Below, in pieces: positions 27,941 through 41,454 of a stretch of DNA of 64,000 bases. Numbering within the stretch: position 1 is the stretch's first letter; each line of letters begins with the position of its first letter. Location: positions 435,501-499,500 of the forward strand of contig JAWRVZ010000103.1 of assembly GCA_037043235.1 (NCBI GenBank), given 5' to 3'. The translations under genes were made by a program, and so were the position numbers. This DNA is from Rhodeus uyekii. Lineage: Eukaryota; Chordata; Actinopteri; Cypriniformes; Acheilognathidae. The notes below the pieces were generated by a model, which was not told the origin of the DNA, ran no database searches, and saw only the letters and a program-made list of their open reading frames with translations.

Positions 27941-29132
27941 GGACAATACTTATACTGATGAGACTGTATTTTCAGCCCTTAAACTTTTACTGAGTCTGAC
28001 AGTCTGTGAGTCTTTGCAGTCTTATTATTTATATTATAAAAATATTATGTGTATTATTTATATAAATGGCATTTTTTAACCCAACAGTTTTTAGAATTTT
28101 TTATTTATTTAAGTTTTAGGTTTTTTAGCAATGAGAATAGTAAAAACAAATTGTCAACTACCTGAAAAAAAAAAATCAAGATTATTTTATTTAATTTCAG
28201 TTATAATTTTCTTTTATAATAATGATAATATACCTCAACCAAAGTTTTATTCAAATTGTTAATTTCAATTTAGTTCGACGGGCAAGTGCATGTGTGTGTA
28301 GCCACAATGGAGATTTGAGGATCAAAATCATGCACTCATTTGAGGATTTGAGATCATGCGCTCGTATTTCCTAACCTTCGTTTCAAGTGTTTCCCTGAGA
28401 GTAGACAAGACCATCATCACACAACATACTGCAGTCTTTTGTCATACAAGTTTTTAAATTGTCAGATTCCTACTGTGGTGGTCAGAAGCTACCGGCGGTC
28501 AGCGTCAGTTACTGTTGACTACTGTTTTCTCCATTCGATGCAGTAAGACTCCTCTCAGCGGGCAGCTCTGATCCGCCATGTAGAAGAATGTCTTCTAATG
28601 ACTTATTCATAATATATTTCCTCTTCTCATCAGTCGAGTAAAGCCTTGTATACGCTGCCTCCGTTTGGTGTCATCTTTTGCTCTGCCTCTTTGCCGGATA
28701 CAAGAAACAATCTTCCTCCCACTCAAGGGGTCTTAAAGAGCGGCTCAGCGGGTGGGCTGTGTTTGCATAATTTTATTGCCAGTAAGGCATAAACAGTCAC
28801 TACCACACTTGATTAATCATGGTTCTCATTTTCCTCGCCGTCTTTCATAGACATAAGTGCTGCAGAGCCGCATGGGAATTAATGTGACAGTTTAAAACAT
28901 GCTTGTTAATCCCTTACCGCCGAAAGAAGCTGCGATACAGCTAAAGTGTCTAAATGAGAATGTGTACCTTTTGTCTTTCAGTGTAAATCACAGGATTACA
29001 GTGAATTAATTGGGACCCCTGCGTTGAATGACTGTTCAGAAATGCAAATCGCAAACATGTCCGCACATATTTGGCTCCTCGTTGACTTCAGTTGTATCCA
29101 GCTATTTAAATTCCCCCGCTTTGTCTTTACAG
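27941..29132. other. intronic sequence immediately upstream of an fstl4 exon
   Basis: No recognised element except the polypyrimidine tract and acceptor ending at 29132. Confidence 0.5.
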
Positions 29133-29314
29133 GTGACACATGCACAATGGCGGAATACAACAAGCTGAAGACCATGCTTCTAGATATGCAGCCCAGGATC
29201 TCCACAGATGAGGAACCAAATGCAATGGACCAGAGGAAGACTCTGGTGGACACCATGTTCAAGTATATAGATCGAAACCTGGACGGCCGTCTGAGCAGTG
29301 AGGAGCTGGCAGAG
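29133..29314 (+). CDS. fstl4: fstl4 exon: region before EF-hand 1 plus EF-hand 1
   Basis: Internal exon of follistatin-like 4, a secreted protein with Kazal, EF-hand and Ig domains. It is preceded by a good acceptor (tttgtctttacag) and followed by donor gtaaga. It enters in phase 1 (two bases finish a Gly codon) and leaves in phase 0 after Glu. The peptide begins GDTCTMAEYNKLK, close to the FSTL4 sequence I recall after the Kazal domain and less like FSTL5. The second half holds a complete EF-hand loop, DRNLDGRLSSEE, with acidic or polar ligands at positions 1, 3, 5 and 12 and Gly at 6. Known of the family: FSTL4 (SPIG1) has been reported to bind pro-BDNF and limit BDNF maturation. The exon encoding the Kazal domain was not found upstream, so the preceding intron exceeds 29 kb. 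Nothing looks broken. Confidence 0.9.
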
Positions 29315-30703
29315 GTAAGAGGATTGATGGCGAGTAAGGGATATTGTACAGTCATTTCCCTTCACTCTGAAAGGGTTTATGATGTGATAATGATCTTTGC
29401 ACTGCACATTATCCTGCTTATTATAACGGATATTAGGAACTACTTCAGAGAGTTATTGACACACCCTTATGTCATTCCAAACTCATATGCTACTGTTTTT
29501 CTGCCACTTAACATTTTAACTGGCCACAATTTTGACATTTTTACCATGGGAAAAAAAAACTATCATATAGATATTTGTGATATTATTTATTCCATAATGT
29601 GTCAACAGGGATTAGGATTAGGCTGCTGTCACTTTAACACCTGATGCACAGATCCATTATACTATTACACATGCGTTTTCTTTCTAAACTGTTCATATTC
29701 ACGGAAAACATAACTGACTGTGTTTACAGGAACACCTGCCAAGACCGACATTTTGGCATTATTTTGTGTGTATTTGACTGCTATAATAAGCAATGAAAAA
29801 GCACTCAATGTAGCACTGAGAGACTTTATGTGTGCGCACTTTGGCTGTGAGCACAAAATTTGTACAATGAGTAAGATTATACACAATACACAATTCTCTG
29901 CAACCGCAGCAATATTCATCCGGAGCAAATTAAACAAGTGAGGGGTGGAGGGTTTGTGAGTAACTGTCTTTTAGAGAGATGTGAAAGAGAGAAAGAACAG
30001 CTTGTATTGTGTAAATTTTTTTTATTGAAAGTATATCTATATTTTTGATAATACTACATTGAATTTTTTATTTGTTTTAGATGCTTTTGTAAAAGACTAC
30101 AATGTAAAAATGCATATTTTATATATAAATTCAGACTGCATTCTGCAAATCTGGCGAGTGTTAATGTCAAACCCTGATTGCATGACAGTTTATAATCACT
30201 TTGTGTCTCTGGCTCCAAAAGGCAACCAACTTCAAAGCACTGTGCTACTCTGCTGTTATCTTTTGAAGTCCTTTGTGTGAAGAAAAGATCAAATTTTAAA
30301 TTGTTGTACAAAGTTTAGTATTAAGACTTCCTGTACACTCTTAGAAAAAAAAATATTTTCTATTCTATACTATATATAACACCTTTGGGTTATTGACTCA
30401 ATAAGAAACGTGGAAAATGCCAAAAAAAAAGTTTGGATAAGAAGAGTAAGGTGACATATCAAATGATTACATAATATAATTGCATATTTAGTGATAGTGT
30501 ATAAAGTGATATCTGGTGATAAAGTATATTTTAACTATCTTTCTTGCATTGCTAAATACATATGCTAAACATTTTTAAACATATGCTAAACATATTGCCT
30601 TAATTTTTTAAGTTAGTTAATCTTTTTGTTTTACAGTGACTTTAATAAAACAAAATTCATGAAATAATGATTTTAAAATTTAAGTGAACTCGTCCTTTTA
30701 CAG
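29315..30703 (+). other. fstl4 intron (1,389 bp)
   Basis: AT-rich intron with gt...ag ends. No element confidently recognised inside it. Confidence 0.85.
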
Positions 30704-30824
30704 ATCTCCATAAAGGAGCATTTGGAAAACATCTTAATGGAGTGCAACATGCAAGACCTCCTGCGTTATGATGACTACAACAATGATGGTCACCTGACCC
30801 TTCAGGAGCTCTACACAGCCTTCC
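30704..30824 (+). CDS. fstl4: fstl4 exon: EF-hand 2
   Basis: Next fstl4 exon, 1,389 bp downstream. The acceptor is ccttttacag and the donor is C|gtgagt. It enters in phase 0 and leaves in phase 1, giving 40 codons plus one base. Translation starts ISIKEHLENILMECNMQDLL and runs into a second EF-hand loop, DYNNDGHLTLQE, with usable ligands at 1, 3, 5 and 12 and Gly at 6. As I recall it, human FSTL4 lacks the loop Gly here, so this fish copy keeps a more canonical calcium-binding loop. The last base (C) joins AG of the next exon to make Gln, giving ...AFQVVQLSL, the junction expected for FSTL4. The open frame running past the donor is intron read-through. Confidence 0.92.
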
Positions 30825-31984
30825 GTGAGTCCCGCATCCACCTCACACATCACTACCCATCAGTACAAATGAACCTCTCTCACCATGTGGCAAATCTGCA
30901 GATTTTTCTTTTTGCCCCTCAGTGAGTCAGGCACCATTACGCCTCTCTCTGAAGCACATTTGTGGCTAAGCGAGCACCTGATCCTTTGGACCAATGAATG
31001 CTAATCATGGCCCGATGATGAGAGATGAGTGCTTTTGGCTGAAAAAGAGGGATGAGATGGCAAGCCGAGATTATCTCGTATCATCCATCGTCCTACGCCA
31101 CATAAAGCAAACGCTCTCGTTTCATTCATTTCAGGAACTGGCAAAGCAATTCACAGTCCCAGCTCCCCGAATGAGCAACTGTAACTAAAATTATACATCC
31201 ATTCCACAAGGAGATAAATCAGAGTGTTTGAGGTGCTGTGTGACCCTTACTTTAAGATTCAGCAGCTGGGGCCCAAAAAAATGGTTTCATTAACCAGCAC
31301 CAGTCATTAACCTCATTAATGAGTTCAGTCAAGTGATTGTTGTTATTATATAGTCCCTTTGCTTTTGTGTCCATTGACCATTGTCTATTGTTGGTAATCA
31401 AGTGAGAATGTTGAGTGTAAGAGTATATGTGTAATAAAACATTGCATCAGTCAAGCTCTTCTCAAGGTTAACCGTGTTGCTGCAGTGGGATTTTGAAGGA
31501 TGTCATCTGGAAGAATATCTCATGAGAAAGACTATTGCTGAAATTGTTTCTGTGGAGACAAATGTCCCAGAGGAGATCCCACTTCATGCTACTCTGTTTG
31601 TTTGTCAGAGAAACATGCAAGATTTTGACATGCAAGAGATGTCTTTATTATGTGTTTCACATGTTATTCAACTTTCCCATGCTGAGAGCAGCCACTAGAA
31701 GAGGAAACATCTGCACATATTTTGAACTTCCCATTTTTTTACTTTTCTGTGGCTTAGATAAAATAGTCAAAATAATGAATTAACCTGACTAAGGTAAACT
31801 TAATTTAAACATAGTTCAATGAAATTAACTTTTATGAGTATTTAGAACTTTTTTTAATCTTTTGAATTAACAAAACTGACACATTAAAAGTAATCGGCCA
31901 CAAACCAGCAACTGTGAAAAGCATGCCAAATCAAACAGTGCTAGTGTCTGTGTCTTTGGGAGAGTTTTGTGTGATCATTTGTCT
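30825..31984. other. start of the 24.5-kb fstl4 intron
   Basis: Nothing recognised beyond the donor site. Apparent short frames here do not resemble known proteins. Confidence 0.5.
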
Positions 31985-32564
31985 TATTTAGCATTGTCTG
32001 TCTACGAACGATACAAAGAGTGGCAAACATTCAGCATTTTAGATTGTGTGTTCATGTGATCTTTATGTTGCTTGTTTGGGAGCGGAGCACGTATGATCAG
32101 CATACCTCTGCCCTCATCCAGTGGATCCAGTGCGTTCTCTTAGGGTTCTTCTACCCAGAGAGAGGAACAAGTGCTACAACTATCCAATTCAAAGGAGCTG
32201 GATGTTGTCAGCACCGAGGCTGGAGAAGAGGATTTGCCACCTCAATCTCCAGTCTAAGAGTTGGTGGAGGTTGTCACTTGTTGTTACCAGGTTAAACATC
32301 AACAGGCCAGCAGAGAGGCAGGATGTTCATCTCAAAAGTAAATTAGAATGTTTTTTCGAAACTTCTCGTTGGTGTCTCGAATTTCCCCCCTATCAAAATT
32401 GTGGAAGAACCTGACCTCCTTTCGAGTACAACATACATCATACTATTACTCAATTTTAGGCCTCAAAGAGTATGGTTTTGAGGTGATGCCTCAGGTTGAG
32501 GAGTGTGCCGAGAGGAGACATGATGAAGCCAATCAGAGAAAGGGAATGGTTAGGAAGCCATGAT

Positions 32565-32875
32565 GGACAAATTTGGCCAGGATGCAGGGGTTACACCCCT
32601 ACTCTTGCGAAAGACATCCTGGGATTTTTAATGACCACAAAGAGTAAGGACCTCAGTTTAACATCACATCCGAAAGACGGTGCTCTTTGCAGTACAGTGT
32701 CCCCATCATTATGCTGGGGCGGTAGGACCCACATAGACCAGAGGTTGAGCACCCCCTGCTGGCCTCCTAACACCACTTCCAGCAGCAATCAAGTCTCCCA
32801 TCCAGGAAAATGACCATACTTAGCCCCGCTTAGCTTCCGTGAGCAACCAGTCGTAGGCTACAGGGTGACATTGCT
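32565..32875 (-). mobile_element. SINE3-type, 5S-rRNA-derived SINE
   Basis: Read on the minus strand, the 5' part (32870 down to 32785) resembles 5S rRNA: cacggaagctaagcggggct and ctggatgggagac match the internal-promoter region of 5S rRNA. It is followed by the characteristic SINE3 body (ccagcagggggtgctcaac, gtgggtcctaccgcccca, attaaaaatcccaggatg, gagtaggggtgtaacccc). The 3' end is truncated. It is inserted in the old DIRS copy. Confidence 0.88.
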
Positions 32876-33014
32876 GCTGCCAACAATACAGGAGTGTCAG
32901 GGCTCTGTCACAAAACCAAGAATAAACTAGACCGAAGTGACACAACCCTAACAGATTATCCCTGTCACCCTGTCATTGCTGCCTACCACATCCCTTTGGG
33001 TGGAATGTCTTCAG

Positions 33015-33046
33015 GGAGACATTGTCAGAGAAGACAATGTCTTCAA
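33015..33046. repeat. short hairpin with flanking direct repeat inside recombinase remnant
   Basis: agacattgtc (33017-33026) and gacaatgtct (33033-33042) form a perfect 10-bp stem with a 6-bp loop. aatgtcttca occurs at 33004-33013 and again at 33036-33045. The corresponding segment is absent from the 7.3-11.8-kb copy. Confidence 0.9.
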
Positions 33047-33705
33047 CAACCCACTAGTTACACGTTTCCTCCGTGTCACCTTGAGGCTGAGGCCTGCAGT
33101 ACACACAAGGGTATCAACTTGGGATGTGGCCTTAGTTGTCCAAGGCCAATCTCTGTCTTCCTTTGAGCCAATCGAGGAGGTTCCAGTCACATTTTTATTC
33201 TATCACTTCTCTGAAATGTTTAAGAGATTTGCAAGCATTGTTGGTCTCACCGTTGTGCTTGGAATTTGCTCCTACCGTTATGAAGGTCTTCCTTAATTTA
33301 GTCTGGGTTATGTTCTCAAGGTACCCATTAATGTGACTCACTCCTTAATGCTGCAGAATTTCTATCCTCCCCCATTTAAAAATCACGACCAGGAGAACAA
33401 TAATCTGCTTTTGTCCAGTGCGAGCAAAGCACAGAGCTGCCCTGTGGCGAAAGTCTAAACAACTGTTTGTGTGCTGTGGAGCCCAAAGGACCTCCAACAG
33501 CCAAGCATAGAATGAGCAATTGGATAGTTAAGGCTACTTCTCTTGCTTATGAGTTTTCCAGATTACCTTCCCCTATGGCAATCCAACTCCATTCAACTAG
33601 GATTTCTTCTGTCAGGAGTATTCTGTCGGGTGTTAATGTTTTGACATTCCCAAAGCATATTCAACGCAGAGCGAGTTCCCTTCAAAGGGAACGTCTCGGT
33701 TTTGA

Positions 33706-36700
33706 CTGCAAGCTTGGTTTCCTGGAAAGGGTTTTCTATGGGAGAGTCATTTTTTATGGGCAACAATTATTTTTTTATCTATTGCCTGTGCTTTTGCTTG
33801 TGGCCACCAACGCCAACCTGGAATGTCTCTGAGATCCAGTAGTAGTAGCTGCTGGACTAGTCTCAGGCAGGGAGGATAAACGCTGATAATGATCAGTGGA
33901 AGAACAGACATATTGGAGACTGCTTGTTTGCTTGTTACAGCCTTGTCAAGTCACCTTTATTTATATAGCGCTTTTTACAATACAAATTGTTTCAAAGCAG
34001 TTTAGAATTTTTTTTTTTTAATTCAAATTTAAAATCATATGATAGCAGTTTTCAATATCAAGCAGCAAAACTGACTGTATTTGTACAGGTAAAATAAGTG
34101 AATGACACCTGAAACCAGATACATTGATGTTACAAATGTGTTTGGTGCTCTTATGTTAAAAATAAAGTGGATAAACCGCTTTTCTCAAATCTTTCACTGA
34201 GCTTATCATAATGCATTCTGGGCTTGCATTCATCATAAGGCATATATAAAATGGTGCCCTACAATTTGGCCAAAATAAGGTATTTTAGAAACACAAATAG
34301 GCTATGTTGCCTGATTTGTATCATTAGGCAACATTTAGTGTAGAGAGGTCATGGAAATACATCTGTCAAAAAGTGTTTAGGAAGCTCACTGTTAAATTTA
34401 CACCTTACAATAGAGTTTATTCGCCCATGAGGTTTAATAGAGCAGATCACGTGTCAAATACATATGAGAAAAGCTCATTTAACATTAATCTGAAAATACT
34501 GCAGCTTGAATTAATCTGACAGTTCTGGATTTCAGCGCTTTTACCAAAAATAAAATATATAAGCCTACCGATAAGGCTCAGTTTCTAGGACAGAAAGACA
34601 AAAACAGCAGAAACCAAAAATACTAATGATAAGTTTGAACAAACTGGCTGTGAATCCTCAGATCATGAGTGTTGTTGAGGAGAGTGTGCTGCTGCTTTAC
34701 TAAGTGATAAGACGCACCATTTACAACCGCTGAAAAAAAATCCCACAGATGCTCATTGAAGGAGGAAGTCGAGTCACATCTACAGACCAGAAGATCAGAC
34801 AGACAGTAAGAAACCAGCCATAACACCATAGCAACCACCTAGAAACCATTTTGAAGCAGCTTTTAATCAACAAATCCATTTTCAGACTCAATTTTCTTTT
34901 TAGATAAAGCCAGGTTTTGTGGCAGAATACAGCTCAGACCACGCACACACACATACACACACGCACACTTTATTTCACGGTGCATATCAGTACTATTACA
35001 GCCTAACACCCTATTACACAGACAAACAGACAGAACCACCCTTGTGAAAATGTACATTATGCATACTACAGAAATAATGTGTGTGTATGTATGTATATAT
35101 ATAAGAATACAGTTAAGTGCAAGGGTAACAACTTATAGGGTAACACTTTAATGCATTTTAATTTCCATTAAATTAAATGTATTATAAAGTAAATAAATAT
35201 TTAATGCTATTAGGTGAATTTAAGCGTGCTGTTTGTGACTAACCCAAGAGGGATTTAAAAACATCTTCATATGTTATTTCATAATCACAGTGTCTTTTTA
35301 AAAAGACTAAAGTGTACTACTGAATTTACACTTCTACTGAAACTTTTATATCATGTATTGAAATATACTTTTATAAAAAGCTGAAGTTACAATATTAGTA
35401 CATTGAAAATATATTAGCTTGACATTTTCAATCAAATGACACTACTGTCATGCAGTAGCTGGACAGGAAGGAATTAAGTATGAAAGTCTTTAATAATCCA
35501 CACTAAAGGTAATCCAAACAGTTATGCATACAAAATACATCCAAGACATAGACACACACTGAAGAGACGCGACAAAAACACACAAACTGAACTGAACTCA
35601 AATAGGGGAGATAATGACACACACAAATTAAATTAATTACCATGATGACAAACAAGACAAGGAGAAACGGTGAAAACAAGTCTAAAGACTAGTGGTGTGA
35701 TAATACTATGCAATCAAATACTTTATATTTTGTTTGTTAGTCAGCATATCAAGACAAATGATGACAAAGAATTATTAAAACATGTTCTGTAAAGTAAATG
35801 TTCAAAAAAGTATTCTTACATGTCTCTCTCTTTAGTTTAAGTACAGGTTTTATGAATAATATACTTTAGATTTGAAGTAGTCTACAAGTTCACAACACTT
35901 ATTCACAAGGGTACATACCGCAGACAGGACACATACAAGAGCCTCAAAAAAAAAGTCACTGCTACCTGCTGAAAGTAACCAACCAAATCCTGACCGACTG
36001 AGACTGACGATCGATGATCACCTACAAGGAGTCTTACTAACAAAGAGGAAAAGATAAAGAGCAGCTGGGTGCAGGAACGAGTGAACGGGTGTAATTGGTT
36101 GAGAAAGAGGTCCCACTGAGAGCAGGGCTCCTGTACAGGAGGTTAGCAGGTCTCTCTGTCTGTCCTGTCTGACGAATCTGAGCTGCACGGCGGCTTCAGG
36201 CAGGTCAGGCGAGGTTTATGCATGTTAGAAGGGTTCTCAGGTCTTACTAGGGGCTAAATTGCTGAATTGGACAAGGAGGTAATTAAACATGTTGAACAAA
36301 GACACCGTCTCGCTTATTAACTGAAGTGGAACCTCATAAGAGACTCATTTGAAATGAAGCAGCCACTCCAGAAAGCACACAAATACTACAGCGTGTGAAT
36401 CTGAGATTCCAGTGGAGCCTGATATTGCTAAGCTTACTAATGAAGTGCACTAATAAGTTACACTTATAAATACTACATGCAAAAATTAGGTACAATAATG
36501 TCATTTAATGGAGTGCATAAATATAGCTGACATTTCTTGTCACTTATCCTCTGTCTTGGAGGAAAATGTTGAAAAGTGGTGCTGCTTAAATGAGGTTTAT
36601 TAGAAGACCTTCACATCAAGAGTGCATGTGTGGAGCCTCAAAATACTGTCTAAGTATCTTTTGTGAAAAGAAGTACACTTCAGCATAATTTTATAAAGAG

Positions 36701-37042
36701 TATTTGTTATGGAAATAACATTCTTTAATAGAATGTACTTAAGTGTAAACTGAATATAAAGATTTGTGGAGACACAATATATATTTTATGTTAAGCTTCA
36801 ATTTGCATGAACTTAAATTAGTTGAATATTTGAGCTTTTCTCTTTTTTACCCACTTTATGTGTAATTTAATAATTCGACTGCCTAAATATTTTAGAAATT
36901 AAATTTTTTTATACTAAAGTATACTCTAATGTAATTTCTACGGAAAATTGTTTAATTTCTTGAAATATTTTTGTAATTAGACTTTTTGCAATTACATTTA
37001 AATGCAATATTAAATAACATGCTGCAGTTACAATATGTTATT
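33706..37042. other. intronic sequence with unassigned dispersed repeats
   Basis: 33950-34010 carries the common teleost repeat start (tttatttatatagcgctttt). 35446-35700, read on the minus strand, has LTR-like composition ending tgcatgaca after a ttattaaagac polyadenylation-like site, but its other end is unclear. No genes recognised. Confidence 0.4.
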
Positions 37043-37098
37043 AGTCAAGAGGGTGCTCATCCTCTGGTCTATGTGGGTCCTACCGCCCCAGCATAATT
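37043..37098 (+). mobile_element. SINE3 internal fragment
   Basis: A 56-bp match to the body of the SINE at 32700-32765 in the opposite orientation (gtctatgtgggtcctaccgc, cccagcataat). Confidence 0.75.
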
Positions 37099-40000
37099 AC
37101 ATCAACTTCTTTACATGTGTTTTAGTGTGTCAACACATCAAAATAAGTTTACATCTAAAAAGCACGACAAGATTACATATTTTTAGAATGTACTTTTGTT
37201 TTGATGCACACTACAATTTTACATTCAATAAAATTAAGCACACCTCTTTTATCACAAGAAGCTGCAAGCTGCTTTCTACGTTTGTGAATAAAGCTAGCAA
37301 TCATCGCACTCCAGAAGCATGAAACACAGACTGGGTTTGAGGCACACATTTGTCTTGCTGTTGTTTTCTTCACTCCTTTAGGAGACACTCATGGAATCAA
37401 TCACATTTGTATTCACTCGGGTGGGAACCTGAAGTTCTTGTTCTTTGAAGTTGCTGTTTACCCAAATCAGCTTTTGTGACTAATTGCACCTGGACAGGTT
37501 TCATGCAAGTTTAATTAATTACAACATGTCTTGAATTGGCTTGAAGTTTTAATGCCCTTTTCTCCTGATAACAGATGGACATAAACCACCGCTGTCATTG
37601 CCGATATTGTCATGTCCTGTTCTGCATCCATTGTTGCTCAGTGTGAAGAGCCAGCTGTCAGCCAGAATAAAATCAGCCATGCGTCCTGTAATGCATGCCG
37701 TGATGTGAGTCATCCGGAAGGGCTAGTACCACTGTAATCTCTGTAAAGATCAGATTTTTGAGCCATGCGAGGAGAGGAAAGGAGAGAAGAGGAGAGGTGT
37801 AGATGGATGTCTGGGAATTCTCCCAAAGCTTAAAGTGTTTCACAGGCTGGCAAAGGTTTGATTAATGCACATTTTTGCAGCCTCTTTGAATACTGGCAGG
37901 TTTGATTCATTCATGAATGCTTCCTCAAATCATGTATTTTGTTTGTCTTGGAACATGCTTACAGTTGATATATTGGTTTTGAATAGCTGACTCAAAAATG
38001 AAGTGCTGCCACTGCTTCATCACTCTCAAACCTGTATGCTTGAAGAGGTTTCAATGCAGCTCTTTTCTGTCCTGTCACAGCTGTCGAGCTCCAAAATAGA
38101 CAAAAAGTACAGTTAAACAGCCATAAAATAGTCCACTGTTTTCCAAGTATGTATATGTGTATGCATTTTAGTTCAGTTTACTGTGGATCTACATGGACCA
38201 AACTTGGACATGGAGTTCATGTTTGTAATTTCCCAAGTTTTACCAAAATCATTATTATTCCACATATGAACTTTGAAAGCACAGAACAGCACGTTTAGCG
38301 GTAAGTCGGCAGTTTCTCTCACGCTTTACATGTGCACATGCACAAGTGCTGCTGCAGCATTCTGATGATGCTGAAGAGGCTCCCGGCTGTTCGCTGCTCC
38401 GCATGTGGGCCCCTTTTATCTCAGCCTCTGACTTGGACTGCAAGAAGGAAATAATTCATTACCATGGCTTCATTGATTTATTCCTTCTTCAGGCCTGAGC
38501 TAGAGTCTGACTTCAAACAAATGCTTTAGGCGATGGACTGTTCAGCCACCTTCACACACACAGACACACAGGCAGCAGAAAGACTCTAATCTGCTGAAAG
38601 GCTTCAATGCTCAGCCTCTTGTTACAGAGGCAGAAAATAGTCATGATGCAGTGGTTCATGGTCTGGCAGCTAATGTACTTTTCTTAATATAGGAAATGAT
38701 TGTCTTAATATACTTCCAGATTCAAATATCTTGCGTTATTGCTGAAATTTGCCCTTTTTGTCAGTGTTCCTTTTAAGTTAAGTTCACTTAAAGCTTCTTG
38801 CACAAAAACAGCATACATTTTCTTAATTCTGTGCACTGTTCTGATTGGCTAATGTCATTGCAGCTCTATCCTTGTCATTTGCTGACCTGAGAAGATGATG
38901 TAGTAGCTTATTTCTTGTTGTGGAGGCAGTAAGATGCAAAAAAAAATATATAGATAAAATGAATGCACGACATCTGTGCACCCCAGAAAACAATCAGCAA
39001 CTCTTGAACTGCACAATCATGGTTTATCATCCTTTTTATTTAGCATCAGACATTCAATTGTTGCTGTAGCAACTGGGTGATGCTGATACCACACGTCCAC
39101 GGGTTGAAGATGATGTCTTTAGACGAGTCCCTGGATGCAAATGCCTTAAGTGAAACAGCAATCAGTCCAGCTTGATTGTACGTGAAGAGAAAATTGAGAT
39201 GCAGTTTTCCTCTCTAATTATTCTATAATGGAGCTGTTTTGAGCAATGATTATTGACTGATTAATTGTGCTGTGTAGGTTTTAAGTGTTGCTTTAATCGG
39301 GCCTCTGACAGTGCAGTAAAAATCGCTTTCATATTTCGTTTTGAATCATATTAGATACATCTGGCTTTTATGGCTCATATAGTCTCAAATAGTCTTATAG
39401 TGAGAATATTGAGTGAAAAAATTCTGAGACTCAAACTGAGCAGAAAAATGCAATTTGGTATGAATGCTGTAATTTATATGGACAAAAAGACATTTTGATA
39501 CTTGTGAGGTAAATTAATAAGATCTGTATTACAGTTTAGCAGACTATAAAATGCAAATACATATCAATATCTACCAATAATAGTAAGATGTCTTAGTAGG
39601 ATGATATTTCAATTCTTAGTTTTAGGATTAAAGCTCAATAGTATAATATAATGCAAAGCAACTATTTTAAATAGTATAATATAATGCAAAGCAACGATGA
39701 TTGAGAGATGAACAAATAAACCTTCCTCAAAAGCCTGATGATCATATTTGAGACTCATTATTTCTCTAAAAAAAATTGAATGGATAATGTCAGGCAAGTG
39801 AAAGTTGTCAGGCAAGTAGTGCGGGAGTATGGAGCTAGACATGACTGTGACAAGTAAATCTGAGTCTTTTCAGTCTGAAATATTATTAACAATATTAAAG
39901 TTAGTAAGTTACGTTTACTACGTAACACTTTAGATTACAGCCTACAATGTACTGCACAAATTATATTGTACCCATAAAGTACGTACAAAAGGGAAAATAT

Positions 40001-41454
40001 GTAATTTTTTAAAAGCCTATTTGTATTGGTGCACTATTATTACAAAAATATACATAATGCATGTTCTCACTAAATTGCTCCAAACATAAGATTATTGTAT
40101 ATCATAGTTGTAGAACAATAACCCAATTCAGAAAAAAAAATTAAAGTTCTAAAATGCCATAAATGTAATTTTTACATTTTCCTTGTGGTTACCACTTCCC
40201 CAAATTTTACATATTGTTCCCTTATCTTATACCTACACGGATGGACTTAGGAGTGTGTGTTTTGAAATGACGTCTCAGACCGATGGGCAGTAGTTCATGG
40301 TGAATGGGCTCACCACAAAAGCTATTTGTCTGTGATGTATGTCAAGCTTGTCTAAAAGATCATCATATATATCTTAGCAGATATCACATAATGCATCCTG
40401 CTGACATATAATTATGTGAGAACCCCAGGCCGCTCATTATCCCATTATTGCTGTGAATCTAAATACAAACTGCCAACGGGTCTATAATAGCTTGTCAGCA
40501 CTTCTGATTGCATTTGACATGAGTGTGGTGAGACGTCAACATCACTTTCATTGCCGTCATATTACCGTCCTCCACACGACTGCTCATGAATCTCGCGGGT
40601 CCACATTGTTTTGACTGCGTTTTGACTCAAATCATATTTTCACAATATCAAATCAGTTAGCCTCACATTCATTATTTATTTCACTTCATAATTGCAGCGC
40701 AGTGTTTTCACCTTGGGACTTAGTTCTGGATAATATTATCAGAAAAAAATTATTCTGGGTTCAGATTTTACATTAGATATCAAGTGACGATGTAGCCAAC
40801 GAAGTTCCAAACATGTAATCCGTATTTTAACTGGCTTCTAACACAATTTGATTGGGCATACACAATCTTTGAAAACTAACAGAAGATATAGGAATGTTTC
40901 CCCTCCTTTTTATTAGCAATTTTATTTATTGCATTGAGGTGTCTGTGGCCCTCTTTTTGTGATATCTATTATTAGTCATGAAGCAGCTGTGGTCAAACAT
41001 TTTACTATAGTATTCTAAAAGAGACATAAACAAATTTATAAACTGTATTTTACTCCTCCAGGAACAATCAACTTTAAGATGTAGAGAGAGCACTTTATAA
41101 GCATCCAATTTATACTGTCTTTTACACTGATGTTTTTAGTGTAAAAAGAGATTCATAGTTTTATTTGTCAAGGATTGATCCAAAGGGTCTGCAAAGACAT
41201 TTATATAGTTAAAAAATAATCTATTTTTAATAAATATAATATTAATAATTATTAATAATTAATAATTTACAATTTACTGTACATTCCCAGAGAAAACTGT
41301 GAAATATTTCATGAAAGAGACATACTATACATTTTTACATGAAACGACTATGATTTTAGGTGATTTTTTAAAATACGTAAATATATTGGTCTAATAATTG
41401 AAGGTCCTGCTTACTGATTTAAGCCTTTTTTTGGCTCATTCAGACTCATGTTAC
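37099..41454. other. long intronic stretch without recognised genes
   Basis: AT-rich. Some short local duplications (tagtataatataatgcaaag occurs twice, 39639-39694). No exon or transposon confidently recognised. Confidence 0.5.

Larger units (their letters stand above)
31985..33705 (+). mobile_element. old DIRS-like element split by a SINE
   Basis: The left part (31985-32560) keeps gag-like traces: cttgtttgggagcggagca matches the CLGVEHA region of the 7.6-kb copy, and EYGFEVMPQVEE matches its later segment. The right part (32945-33640) keeps recombinase traces: AAYHIPLGGM, NPLVTRFLRVTLRLRPAVHT and FEPIEEVP, then shifted pieces. 33640-33705 resembles a terminal repeat (gagttcccttcaaagggaac, gtctcgg). 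RT is absent. Many stops and frameshifts show a much older insertion than 7349-11797. Confidence 0.8.

Noticed and set aside
29024..29644. 206-codon frame covering the EF-hand 1 exon
   Set aside because: Only 29133-29314 is exon; both flanks are intron read-through beyond clear splice sites.
32785..32870. Possible functional 5S rRNA gene on the minus strand
   Set aside because: Diverged from 5S and continuous with a SINE3 body, so it is a SINE head.
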